62,293 bases of DNA from an uncultured Selenomonadaceae bacterium (lineage in GTDB: Bacteria > Bacillota > Negativicutes > Selenomonadales > Selenomonadaceae), in NCBI GenBank assembly GCA_937902665.1, contig CALELM010000086.1, positions 1-62,293 of the forward strand, given 5' to 3'. Shown in pieces: positions 1-7,995 of this stretch. A program made the position numbers and the translations under genes. The stretch's first letter is position 1. Each line of letters begins with the position of its first letter. Under the pieces are notes generated by a model. It saw nothing but the letters and a program-made list of their open reading frames with translations, had not been told where the DNA came from and ran no database searches.

Positions 1-1290
1 GCTAAAGAAGGTGGAGTATCATTCATATTTGTTTCACAGTCAATTGAGTCGCAATGTGAGATGGTAAAAAGGGTTAAAGAATTTAAGGCTGGATTTGTTA
101 AATCAGATTCTAATCTTAGACCTGACCAGACTTTAGCAGATGTTATTAAGCTTAAGGAAGAATTAGGACATGGAACAATCGCAATTACCGAGGATGGAAC
201 AGCACTAGGTAAAATGGTTGGACTTGTTACTTCAAGAGACTACAGAGTTTCAAGAATGGATCCTAAGACACCAATAAAGGATTTCATGACACCATTTGAA
301 AAACTAATTTGTGCTGAAGAGGGAATTACTTTAAAAGAAGCAAATGATGTTATTTGGGAAGAAAGATTGAATGCCCTTCCAATTATTAATAAAGAGCAGA
401 GACTTGTCGGATTCGTATTCCGTAAGGATTATGAACAACATAAAGATTCTCCTGACGAAGTTCTTGATGAGCAGAAGAGATATATCGTTGGCGCTGGTGT
501 AAATACAAGGGACTACGAGCAGAGAATACCTGCACTTGTTGAAGCTGGTGCAGACATCCTTTGCCTTGACTCATCTGAAGGATATTCAGAGTGGCAGGCA
601 GATGCTATAAAATGGGTTAGAGATCATTATGGCGACAAAGTTAAAATTGGTGCTGGAAATGTTGTCGATGGCGAAGGATTTAGATACTTAGCTGATGCTG
701 GTGCGGATTTCGTAAAGATTGGTATTGGTGGCGGATCGATATGCATTACCCGTGAGCAAAAGGGAATCGGTCGTGGACAGGCAACGGCTTTGATTGATGT
801 GTGTGCAGAGCGTGACCGTTATTATGAGGAAACAGGCATCTATATCCCTGTTTGCTCGGATGGCGGTATCGTGCATGACTACCACATGACGCTGGCATTG
901 GCTATGGGAGCAGATTTCCTTATGCTGGGACGCTATTTCTCTCGTTTTGATGAAAGCCCTACGGATAAGGTAAAGATCAATGGCACTTACTACAAGGAGT
1001 ATTGGGGAGAAGGTTCTAACCGCGCCCGCAACTGGCAGCGTTATGACCTTGGCGGCTCAAAAAAGCTTTCTTTTGAGGAAGGCGTGGATTCTTATGTGCC
1101 GTATGCAGGATCTCTCAAGAGCAACGTGAGCGTTACGCTTGCCAAGATTCGTTCTACGATGTGCAACTGTGGTTCGCTGTCCCTTGCAGAGTTCCGTGAC
1201 AAGGCAAAACTGACCTTGGTATCCGCTACGAGTATCGTTGAAGGCGGTTCTCATGACGTTATTTTGCGTGACAAATTTCAGACGCGCTGA
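1..1290 (+). CDS. guaB: IMP dehydrogenase, 5'-truncated by window edge
   Basis: IMP dehydrogenase oxidises IMP to XMP with NAD, the committed step of guanine nucleotide synthesis in the cytosol. The frame is open from base 1, so 429 residues are visible of roughly 500 and the N-terminus is missing. Two CBS-like repeats occupy about residues 40-145, followed by the (beta/alpha)8 barrel. The catalytic loop reads GIGGGSICITREQ with the active Cys at visible residue 248; it differs from the classical GPGSICTT form but matches a divergent branch of the family. The flap end GYxEYWGEGS-like region and C-terminal SLAEFRDKAKL are present. Before about base 740 arginine is almost always AGA/AGG; after it every Arg codon is CGN, so the gene looks like a chimera of two sources. 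Confidence 0.93.
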   Translation, partial: AKEGGVSFIFVSQSIESQCEMVKRVKEFKAGFVKSDSNLRPDQTLADVIKLKEELGHGTIAITEDGTALGKMVGLVTSRDYRVSRMDPKTPIKDFMTPFEKLICAEEGITLKEANDVIWEERLNALPIINKEQRLVGFVFRKDYEQHKDSPDEVLDEQKRYIVGAGVNTRDYEQRIPALVEAGADILCLDSSEGYSEWQADAIKWVRDHYGDKVKIGAGNVVDGEGFRYLADAGADFVKIGIGGGSICITREQKGIGRGQATALIDVCAERDRYYEETGIYIPVCSDGGIVHDYHMTLALAMGADFLMLGRYFSRFDESPTDKVKINGTYYKEYWGEGSNRARNWQRYDLGGSKKLSFEEGVDSYVPYAGSLKSNVSVTLAKIRSTMCNCGSLSLAEFRDKAKLTLVSATSIVEGGSHDVILRDKFQTR

Positions 1291-1369
1291 TATTTAAGGA
1301 AATGTGAAAAATTTTTGATGTTCTGTTGCCAAGCAGTGCATGCCGTAAGATACGCTGTGTGAACGACAT

Positions 1370-1415
1370 AAGCACGCTCCCATCCATAATATATCTTATG
1401 GATGGGAGCGTGCTT
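1370..1415. terminator. bidirectional terminator between guaB and serC
   Basis: A perfect 20-bp stem (1370-1389 with 1396-1415) closes a 6-base loop between two convergent genes. Neither side has a long uninterrupted T run, but the position and stem strength fit a shared terminator. Confidence 0.8.
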
Positions 1416-1472
1416 ATTATTTGCAAAAAAATATCCTCGGCCAGCAATAGCCGAGGATAAGATAAATTCTCT

Positions 1473-2564
1473 TTATGCGTTTGCCTTGCGGAACTTTTCC
1501 ATGAAGTCAACGAGTGCTTCGCAACCCTCATAAGGCATTGCGTTATAGATGGAAGTGCGCATGCCTCCAACGGAACGATGCCCTTTGACACCGCCGAGCT
1601 TGCACTCAAGAGCCTCTGCAACGAACTTCTTTTCAAGTTCTTCACTCGGGAGCCGGAACGTCACGTTCATAAAGGATCGGCTGTCCTTGTCTGCATGTCC
1701 CTTGTAGAACCCGTTGGAATTGTCGATAGCATCATAGACAAGGCTTGCCTTTTTCTTGTTGCGTTCTTCCATTACGGCAAGGCCGCCCTGCGACTTAATC
1801 CACGCAGCCACTTTGCCAACCATGTAGATGCAGAAAGCAGGAGGTGTATTGTAAAGTGAATCCTTGCTGTAGAACGTATCGTAGCGGAACATAGTCGGAA
1901 GATTCTCAGGACTCTTTTCCACCATGCTCTTCTTTGCAACAACGAGGACACAGCCAGCAGGCCCAAGGTTCTTTTGCACGCCTGCATAGATGAGGTCAAA
2001 TTTCTTGAAATCCATTGTCCTTGAGAGCATGTCGGAGGACATATCGGCAATCAAGGGGATTCCTTTGGTATCTGGAATGTAGTGATACTCCGTTCCGTAA
2101 ATTGTGTTGTTGTTGCAGATATGAAGGTATGCAGCATTATCGCTGATTTTCAACTCGTCCTGCGTTGGGATATGACGGAACTCGACCTCCTTGCTGGAGG
2201 CAGCGACTTCGCCAACGCCCAAAATCTGAGCTTCCTTGTAAGCCTTGGATGCGAAGCTTCCAGAGAGGACATAGCTTCCCGGATGCTCCTTCGTTGCGAA
2301 ATTCAGGGGAACCATGTCAAACTGGGTGCTGGCACCGCCTTGAATGAAAAGGACCTCGTAATCGTCACCGAGTCCCATGAGTTCCTTGATGTCTGCCTTT
2401 GCCTTTTGATGTACTTCATCGTACTGCTTGGCACGATGGCTGATCTCCAGAATCGACATGCCGCTTTCATTGAAATTTAAGAACTCAGCCTGTGCTTCCT
2501 TGAGAACTTCAAGAGGAAGAACGGCAGGTCCTGGATTGAAGTTGTAAATACGATTTGCTTCCAT
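1473..2564 (-). CDS. serC: phosphoserine aminotransferase
   Basis: SerC is a PLP enzyme that converts 3-phosphohydroxypyruvate and glutamate to phosphoserine in serine synthesis, and also acts in pyridoxine synthesis. The protein is 363 aa, the normal length. It starts with the typical NFNPGPAVLP, carries the phosphate/PLP loop GGASTQF near residues 76-82, and has the Schiff-base lysine K198 in GVQKNLGPAG. The C-terminal HRSVGGMRTSIYNAMP substrate segment is intact. The start at 2564 is chosen because an AGGAGG sits just upstream; the longer open frame to 2633 lacks one. It stands alone, convergent with guaB and divergent from the HTH gene. Confidence 0.96.
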   Translation of the reverse strand: MEANRIYNFNPGPAVLPLEVLKEAQAEFLNFNESGMSILEISHRAKQYDEVHQKAKADIKELMGLGDDYEVLFIQGGASTQFDMVPLNFATKEHPGSYVLSGSFASKAYKEAQILGVGEVAASSKEVEFRHIPTQDELKISDNAAYLHICNNNTIYGTEYHYIPDTKGIPLIADMSSDMLSRTMDFKKFDLIYAGVQKNLGPAGCVLVVAKKSMVEKSPENLPTMFRYDTFYSKDSLYNTPPAFCIYMVGKVAAWIKSQGGLAVMEERNKKKASLVYDAIDNSNGFYKGHADKDSRSFMNVTFRLPSEELEKKFVAEALECKLGGVKGHRSVGGMRTSIYNAMPYEGCEALVDFMEKFRKANA

Positions 2565-2816
2565 TGGAAAACCTCCTGCATGGTAGATAATGTTTTTAGC
2601 AGTCCATCTATTCCATTTATATGTTGTGGACATTTGATATTAAGTAACATTTTATCGCTAAAGTATAGGAAAAGCAAGGAGAAGTTTGTTTATGACTGGC
2701 GAGTTGTGTTACACTGTATAGGATGTGATGGTTCAAGTTTGTATAGTATATCTAAAATGGAAGGGGAGCCAGATGGCAGAGTTCCCTTGCTATATATGAG
2801 ATATGAGGTTTGAAAA

Positions 2817-3350
2817 ATGATGAAAAAAAACAATCTGACACGGGAACTCGACTTATATATCGAAAAAAATTATCGGTCGGAGGGCGTTGACCTCGAAAAT
2901 ATTATTGGTTGGGGTTTGGGTGATTTAAGAGGTTTTGGTGGACATCCTCGCAATATGGGCTGGGCACTGGACTTCTTTTTGAAGAAGATGGAGCTGTCCT
3001 TCTCGGAGAAGCTCATGCAGCTTATCGAACATAAGGGGCGTAAGCCTTCCGAAGTTTACTCGAAAGCTGGTATCACCAAGAACTTGTTCTCAAAAATCAA
3101 GAATGATAATGAATACCACCCTACCAAGGAGACAGCTTTGGCTTTTGCTGTCGCACTCCATCTTGACTTGGACGAGACAGCAGATTTGCTGAAACGGGCA
3201 GGGTATACCCTCTCTCACAGTAGCGAGAGCGATCTTATTGTGGAGTTCTTTATTGAGCGGGGAATTTACAATATTGACGAGATCAACAATCAACTTGACT
3301 GTCGTGGGCATAAACCGCTGACCAACTGGCGGAGATCCGCAGATGAATAA
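2817..3350 (+). CDS. HTH-type DNA-binding protein
   Basis: A 177-aa cytosolic protein. Residues about 55-130 (FSEKLMQLIEHKGRKPSEVY, then GITKNLFSKIKN) read as an XRE-like helix-turn-helix in which the recognition helix is followed by a conserved DETADLLKRAGYTLS stretch. The N-terminal 50 residues are a separate glycine-rich segment of unknown role. GAGG eight bases before the ATG supports the start; a second ATG follows at once. It is divergent from serC, with a 250-bp shared upstream region, and is the first gene of the plus-strand accessory island, so it may regulate it, though nothing in the sequence shows which promoter it binds. Confidence 0.65.
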   Translation: MMKKNNLTRELDLYIEKNYRSEGVDLENIIGWGLGDLRGFGGHPRNMGWALDFFLKKMELSFSEKLMQLIEHKGRKPSEVYSKAGITKNLFSKIKNDNEYHPTKETALAFAVALHLDLDETADLLKRAGYTLSHSSESDLIVEFFIERGIYNIDEINNQLDCRGHKPLTNWRRSADE

Positions 3351-3362
3351 AGTTTTTTCAAA

Positions 3363-3411
3363 TAGGGTGTGGCAAGATGCAAAAACATTTTGTCACATTC
3401 TATGTTTATTT
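3363..3411 (+). repeat. hairpin repeat, left copy, flanking Rpn gene
   Basis: About 50 bases that recur at 4500-4551. Each copy folds as a 12-bp stem (AGGGTGTGGCAA paired with a TTG-CACA-like arm) around a GATGCAAAAACAT-type loop and is followed by a T-rich tail. Paired changes between the copies keep most of the stem. Confidence 0.7.
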
Positions 3412-3558
3412 TCTCCTTGATTATATTATGCGTTGTCGTTGCTGAAAAATCAGGCAAAGCTTCTGGAAAAATTGCCCAGATTTGCGGACAAAATCATGTT
3501 TCATAGACAGCAGTCCTCTTTTTTATTCTTCTTGTCATAGGTGTTTGAATACGATAAA

Positions 3559-4440
3559 ATGAAAGCAAGAAAAGGTGCAGGGGGCGAGGGTTTCGTGCGA
3601 AGGATCAAGACGTTTGACGAGCTGACGATACAGGACAATTTTATCTTCCAAAAGGCGATGCGGAACAAGAGTCTTTGCAAGGGAACGATTGAGAGATTGC
3701 TTGACATAGAAATCCGTGACATATCCTATCCCGAGGAGGAAAAGACCATTGCCCTGAAGCTGAACAGCAAGAATGTCCGCCTTGATGTCTATGTGCGGGA
3801 CGAGCAGGGGACGGTATTCAATTTGGAGATGCAGACGGTCAATGACAGGAACGAGCTGGCAAAGCGCATGCGGTACTACCAAGCGAGCATTGATATCGAC
3901 ATGCTGGAGCGTGGCAAGGACTATTCCGAGCTGAATTCGACCTACATCATCTTCATCTGCACATTTCCGCTGTTCGATTCCGACCTTTACAAGTACACCT
4001 TTCGGAACATTTGCTTGGAGGACTACGGCATCGAGCTGAAGGATGGGGCAACGAAAATGTTCGTGACGACCAGAGGAAAGCGTGGAGAAATCAGCGAGGA
4101 GCTGAGGAGATTCCTTGCCTATGTGGACGGCAAGGGAGCAGAAGGCGGATTTGCCTCTGCCATGGATGAGGAAGTACAGAAAACAAAAAGCTGCGAGGAA
4201 TGGAGGCGAGAGTACATGACATGGGAAATGGAACTGAGAAGGCATGAGAAAGAAAGCTATGAAACAGGAAAGTTGGAAGGAAAGCTGGAAGGAAAGCTGG
4301 AAGGAAAGTTGGAAGGAAAGTTGGAAGGAAAGCTGGAGTCTTATCGGAATATGATAGCTGTCGGGCTTTTGACATTGGAGCAGGTGATTGCATCGGGGCA
4401 GCTGAGCAGTGAGGAAATCGCAAATCTTAGCAGGACGTAA
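3559..4440 (+). CDS. Rpn-family PD-(D/E)XK nuclease / transposase-like protein
   Basis: Members of the Rpn (PDDEXK_2) family are DNA endonucleases that promote RecA-independent recombination and resemble transposases. Of 293 residues, the N-terminal part has the family opening (FDELTIQDNFIFQKAM) and the nuclease core: Asp76 in RLDVYV, then Glu90 and Gln92 in NLEMQ. The C-terminal third has a helical charged tract of five KLEG repeats (4270-4338), a pattern common in this family, and then a LEQVIASGQLSSEEI tail. The ATG at 3559 is used; a GTG at 3541 is also open and neither has a clear ribosome site. The gene sits alone between two copies of a hairpin repeat, as a small mobile cassette would. 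Confidence 0.8.
   Translation: MKARKGAGGEGFVRRIKTFDELTIQDNFIFQKAMRNKSLCKGTIERLLDIEIRDISYPEEEKTIALKLNSKNVRLDVYVRDEQGTVFNLEMQTVNDRNELAKRMRYYQASIDIDMLERGKDYSELNSTYIIFICTFPLFDSDLYKYTFRNICLEDYGIELKDGATKMFVTTRGKRGEISEELRRFLAYVDGKGAEGGFASAMDEEVQKTKSCEEWRREYMTWEMELRRHEKESYETGKLEGKLEGKLEGKLEGKLEGKLESYRNMIAVGLLTLEQVIASGQLSSEEIANLSRT
4270..4338 (+). repeat. 12-bp tandem repeat encoding KLEG
   Basis: Five and three-quarter copies of a 12-base unit of the form AAGYTGGAAGGA inside the Rpn gene. Copy number changes would keep the frame and only lengthen or shorten a charged helix. Confidence 0.95.
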
Positions 4441-4499
4441 GACGGTTCGACAAGAGAAAAGAACAGCAGGTGTATTCGATAAAACAGAAGAAGGAACAG

Positions 4500-4551
4500 T
4501 AGGGTGTGACAAGATGCAAAAACATTTTGCCACACCCTATTTTTATGTTTT
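4500..4551 (+). repeat. hairpin repeat, right copy, probable terminator
   Basis: Second copy of the 3363-3411 element. The stem AGGGTGTG/CACACCCT is followed by ATTTTTATGTTTTCT, so it can act as a Rho-independent terminator for the Rpn gene. Confidence 0.7.
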
Positions 4552-4572
4552 CTTTGAGTACAGAAAAATTTC

Positions 4573-4597
4573 AAAGGTTGCCTGCTAGGCAACCTTT
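4573..4597 (+). terminator. Rho-independent terminator
   Basis: AAAGGTTGCCT (4573-4583), loop GCT, then AGGCAACCTTT (4587-4597): a perfect 11-bp stem ending in T's, just before the next gene. It isolates the Rpn cassette from the downstream island. Confidence 0.75.
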
Positions 4598-4666
4598 TGG
4601 GTGAAAGTATCGTTTATACTGTACTTGTTCGAGTAAATAAACGACAAACAGACTGGAGGAGATTTT

Positions 4667-5161
4667 ATGAGTTGGTGTCAAAATGGGTTACTGCTGGCGG
4701 CTGGCGGCATTGCTGGACTGGCACTTGCGGCATGGCTGGAATCCGAAGGAAAGTCCGATCGGTGGGACTGCGACGAGGAAATGGAGCGTGAAAGAGCCAA
4801 GGCACTAAGATCTGATGGTATGAAGATTTTGGTGGAAAAAGTCAGGCGCGAAGCGGAGTGGGCGATGGAGGAATGTACCACAGACGAGGAACGGGAGGCT
4901 GTTTACGCTGAGGTTGAGGAATCTATCCGCAAACTCCAAGCATCCCTCGATAAGCGCGGCAAAAAGATTATCGCTGACCTCAAGGCACAGCTTGTCGAAG
5001 CACAGTTAAATGAAGAATACGATGCTTCGGACAACGAGGAGCTTGAGGGGGGCTGCAAGAAAGCTGCCGTGCGTCACTTTAAAAGCACGATAGAGGACTT
5101 GACCAAATCTCTCGATGATACGCTGGCATCTTTGAAGCCAGACCCGAACCCTGCCGTATGA
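4667..5161 (+). CDS. small membrane-anchored coiled-coil protein
   Basis: A 164-aa protein I do not recognise. Residues 7-23 (GLLLAAGGIAGLALAAW) form one hydrophobic segment near the N-terminus, then a long, strongly charged region follows (about 35-115, rich in E, K, R and A) that looks like a coiled coil, and an acidic tail. This suggests a protein anchored in the inner membrane with a cytosolic or periplasmic helical arm. A GGAGGAG precedes the ATG by seven bases. It is the first gene after the Rpn cassette and 320 bp upstream of the next island gene. A 20-codon frame overlaps its stop (ATGA at 5158) but is too short to call. Confidence 0.6.
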   Translation: MSWCQNGLLLAAGGIAGLALAAWLESEGKSDRWDCDEEMERERAKALRSDGMKILVEKVRREAEWAMEECTTDEEREAVYAEVEESIRKLQASLDKRGKKIIADLKAQLVEAQLNEEYDASDNEELEGGCKKAAVRHFKSTIEDLTKSLDDTLASLKPDPNPAV

Positions 5162-5220
5162 GAAAGAAGATTCAATCGTTCCATCAGCGCAAGGAGGAAA
5201 AGCATCTGCAAAAGGCTTGA

Positions 5221-5480
5221 TGCGGGGGATGATTACCTATGGGGAGAAAAATTTTATGACATAGAGAATGTTGAAAAAATTAGTTACAAGGATTTTTTTC
5301 AGCAAAAATCAGCAAAAAACAAAAAAATTCTTAAAACTAGGAGGATTATCCCCCCCCCGAAGAATATAATGTGTTGGGGAAAGACACGCTTTTATGAGAT
5401 TGGGATTTATAAAATGTGGGAATATTCTTGCAGATATTTTTCCATCGGTGCAAGAATGAAATAGGAGAGGAGATTTTATT
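5221..5480. other. AT-rich intergenic stretch with C9 tract
   Basis: No gene recognised. It contains A/T-rich sequence and a run of nine C's (5350-5358) about 120 bases before the next start codon, in a position where length change could affect expression of 5481-5945. Nothing else definite. Confidence 0.4.
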
Positions 5481-5945
5481 ATGCAATCAGAAAAGACATT
5501 GGAACAGAAAAAAGCCGAGGCAATAATTAAGTACCTGATCGACAAGGTCGAAACTGTGGAAGAAGGCGATATAACGGTTGAAGAAGTGGTAGAGCTTCTG
5601 GAAAAATCGCTGGAAGATCCTCAGGAAAATCCTCCTATAAAAGATAATGCTGAGAGTAGTATTGGCCAAGCGTTTAGTCGTTTGACAAGAGATAATCCTC
5701 TGTTTGAGCGTGTTATGGGAGATGGTATTTTTTCATCCGTAGATAATGCTGAGAATAGGGCTAAGCAGATTCTTAATTATCTGAAAAGGGATAATTCTCG
5801 GTTAAAATATGATGACAATGATGTTTACGAAATCGCTCGTATCATTCGCAAGAAGTTTATCCGTGATGACGATGATAATGCAAAGTATAAAGAGAATTCG
5901 GGGAAAGCGTCCGTATCTTCCGCAAGAGGTTTATGTGAAAAGTAG
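5481..5945 (+). CDS. hypothetical protein, first gene of contractile-system-like cluster
   Basis: A 154-aa soluble, highly charged protein with no recognised domain and no signal peptide. The first 45 residues are helical (KKAEAIIKYLIDKVETVEE), and a second helical part lies at 95-130, ending in a DDDD run. A strong AGGAGAGGAG ribosome site precedes the ATG. Only about 30 bases separate it from the next gene, so it is likely co-transcribed with the genes through 16963. Confidence 0.6.
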   Translation: MQSEKTLEQKKAEAIIKYLIDKVETVEEGDITVEEVVELLEKSLEDPQENPPIKDNAESSIGQAFSRLTRDNPLFERVMGDGIFSSVDNAENRAKQILNYLKRDNSRLKYDDNDVYEIARIIRKKFIRDDDDNAKYKENSGKASVSSARGLCEK

Positions 5946-5975
5946 GATGGGAGTATGGCAAGCAAAGGAGAGACG

Positions 5976-7103
5976 ATGATGGAAAATGAACTTCAAAATA
6001 AATCTGCAGACGAGCGTTTGAAGGCTTGCCAGACTCTGACTGACCTTATGGATACCTTTTCGTTGCAGGAATTGGTGGTTCTTACGCAAGATGCTGTTTT
6101 GGGAGAATGGCTGAATAAACATTTTTTTGAAGCCCAAGCAGAACGGCTGACAAGTGTCCGTGGAGATGGCTGGGATGCCGTTTTGCTGGCTTTGGTGCGT
6201 ACACTCGAGGTAGATGTGACCAAATTGACCGATTATGAGGCAAGGCTTGTGGCTTGTGCCGTCAGGCAGGAACGGGAACGGAGCAAGCGTGAGCGTGAAT
6301 GTGGAAAAGACGGTGCAATCGTCAGCAATCAAGAGGAGCTTATTCAGGCACTTGAATCGGATGCCAGCAAGGTCTATCTGTACAATGAGACATTTTTGAT
6401 TCCCGTAAAGAAAAGCCATATCACCTACGTTGGTCGTGGCAATGCCGTAATTAACATTTTGACGCAAGGCGAAGGGGAAACGGTACTTGATTTCGATGGA
6501 GATGAAATCTATTTCTACGATTTGACCATTGTGTTTCATTTTTTGGAGCCGAGACAGGTGAAGATTGACTGCTCCAAGCAGAATCATAATCACATTGTTT
6601 TTCTGCACGATGATCGAATCGTCCAAGATGATTCGATTCAGCCTCACGAACTTTCTGCATTTCTGTCTGGGCGTGATTTCTTTGAAACACCTCAAGCTTT
6701 TGAGGAGAAAGCAAAGAGGTTTCATGGCATTATTGTGGGGAAGGTCTGCCTGAATGCCGCAGATTATGATGTATGGCACTGGATGTTTTCCTTGAAGCCC
6801 ATTTGGCGGGCAGAGTTTATAGAGTGCCTTCGCCGATACGTTCATGATGCCAAACTTATTTGTTCCATTTCGTGCGAGGAAGCGAAAGACATTTTTGAGC
6901 GTGAACGAGTGCAACTGGTTTATGCTGATTTTTTCACGGATCGAGACGATGCCGTGATTGCTTGCTTGTATCTGCACACAGATGGCGGAAAAGGCAAGAA
7001 ATATCCAATCTATTTGTTAGAGCGTACAGCCTTTTTTGCATTTGGCTCGGGTTCTGGGGGTGCTGGGTATGGCTTGCATCTGATCGCTGTTGAAAATAAT
7101 TGA
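5976..7103 (+). CDS. hypothetical protein with possible short beta-helix region
   Basis: A 375-aa protein, not recognised. The N-terminal third is helical and charged, with an RQERERSKRERE stretch near residue 95. Residues about 105-200 alternate short hydrophobic strands and turns (YLYNETFLIPVKKSHITYVG, then FYDLTIVFHF), like the right-handed beta-helix of carbohydrate-binding or virulence proteins; this is an impression from pattern, not a match. The C-terminal third is mixed. The start at 5976 is preferred because AAAGGAG lies five bases before it; an earlier ATG at 5955 is open. The stop at 7103 is 14 bases before the next start, so the two are translated together. Confidence 0.55.
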   Translation: MMENELQNKSADERLKACQTLTDLMDTFSLQELVVLTQDAVLGEWLNKHFFEAQAERLTSVRGDGWDAVLLALVRTLEVDVTKLTDYEARLVACAVRQERERSKRERECGKDGAIVSNQEELIQALESDASKVYLYNETFLIPVKKSHITYVGRGNAVINILTQGEGETVLDFDGDEIYFYDLTIVFHFLEPRQVKIDCSKQNHNHIVFLHDDRIVQDDSIQPHELSAFLSGRDFFETPQAFEEKAKRFHGIIVGKVCLNAADYDVWHWMFSLKPIWRAEFIECLRRYVHDAKLICSISCEEAKDIFERERVQLVYADFFTDRDDAVIACLYLHTDGGKGKKYPIYLLERTAFFAFGSGSGGAGYGLHLIAVENN

Positions 7104-7116
7104 GGAGGGCAACGAT

Positions 7117-7959
7117 ATGGATGCTTTTCATACGCTTCGAGTACGTCGCCCTGAAAATTTTGCCCTTGCTGATTTTGAGCTTTTCACCCTTGCCCTTTCC
7201 GCTTTGGAGTGGCGAAAGCACAACGGACGCATTAAGCTTGCAACTGACAGCGTTGGTGCGGAATATATGCACGAGTGCGGTCTAAGTGAGGTTTGGAACA
7301 GCACCGAGATTTTACTGGATGGAATGACTTCTTTGGATATCCATGAGGATGTCTTTTGGGCAGGGGCGAAGATTTACGCACTGTCCCAGCAGGTGGCTCC
7401 ATGCGTCATGATAGATTTGGACTTTATCCTGTGGCAAACGATAGAATTTGCACGTTTTGGCAAGGATTTGGCTGTGATTCATAGGGAGAGGGTTCAGCCG
7501 CCGGTTTATCCGCCAAAATGCTTTTTCCGTTTCGTTGACGGGTGGCAGCTGCCGAATTGGCTGGACTGGTCAGTTCTTCCGTGCAACGGGGCCTTGGTGT
7601 ATTTTGGTTCCAATCGGTTCTTGCGGGAGTATACAGGCTTTTCGTTGGATTTTATGAAACATGCCGCCACCAAGAGTGACCGCCTGAGCTACATGGTTTT
7701 TGCGGAGCAGCGTTGGATGGCGATGTGTGCTAAAAAAATGGGGATTCCTGTTCATGAACTTTCGTCTGTAGAGAGCCTGTTTGACAAGAAGCAAAAATAC
7801 TTTACCCATGTTTGGGGGTACAAGCAAAAGCTTCGTGAGAATCTTGACGAGGCAGATAAATTTTGCCGTACCTGCGGCGACAGGCTAAAGCATGATTTTC
7901 CGGAATTTGCCGAGAAGCTGAAAGACTATGCTTGGGCGGCAAACTATATGGAGGAGTAG
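7117..7959 (+). CDS. glycosyltransferase-like protein (DUF6734-like)
   Basis: A 280-aa soluble protein. It resembles families of GT-A-fold glycosyltransferase-like proteins: an N-terminal segment handling an acceptor (NGRIKLATDS), then MIDLDFILW at about 103-111 in which D-L-D could be the metal-binding DxD, then a conserved CNGALVYFGSN and a C-terminal AEQRWMAMCAKKMGI stretch. These features suit a sugar transferase, perhaps modifying a structural protein or effector of the cluster, but the activity is inferred. GAGGAGGG precedes the ATG at 7117; an upstream TTG at 7090 lies inside the previous gene and is rejected. Confidence 0.5.
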   Translation: MDAFHTLRVRRPENFALADFELFTLALSALEWRKHNGRIKLATDSVGAEYMHECGLSEVWNSTEILLDGMTSLDIHEDVFWAGAKIYALSQQVAPCVMIDLDFILWQTIEFARFGKDLAVIHRERVQPPVYPPKCFFRFVDGWQLPNWLDWSVLPCNGALVYFGSNRFLREYTGFSLDFMKHAATKSDRLSYMVFAEQRWMAMCAKKMGIPVHELSSVESLFDKKQKYFTHVWGYKQKLRENLDEADKFCRTCGDRLKHDFPEFAEKLKDYAWAANYMEE

Positions 7960-7995
7960 CCAAAGCAGGGCAGGCGGCGAGGGAGTGTCGGAAAA

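Noticed and set aside
4270..4338. CRISPR-like tandem repeat
   Set aside because: The units are 12 bp without spacers and encode KLEG in frame.
3535..4533. 332-aa minus-strand open frame opposite the Rpn gene
   Set aside because: It is antisense to a well-supported gene, its repeats are only the complement of the KLEG units, and it has no ribosome site.
5158..5220. 20-codon frame overlapping the stop of the coiled-coil gene (ATGA)
   Set aside because: Basic and short, with no independent support.
5931..6977. 348-aa minus-strand open frame
   Set aside because: Antisense to the 375-aa cluster gene, which has a ribosome site and fits the operon; no family pattern on the minus strand.
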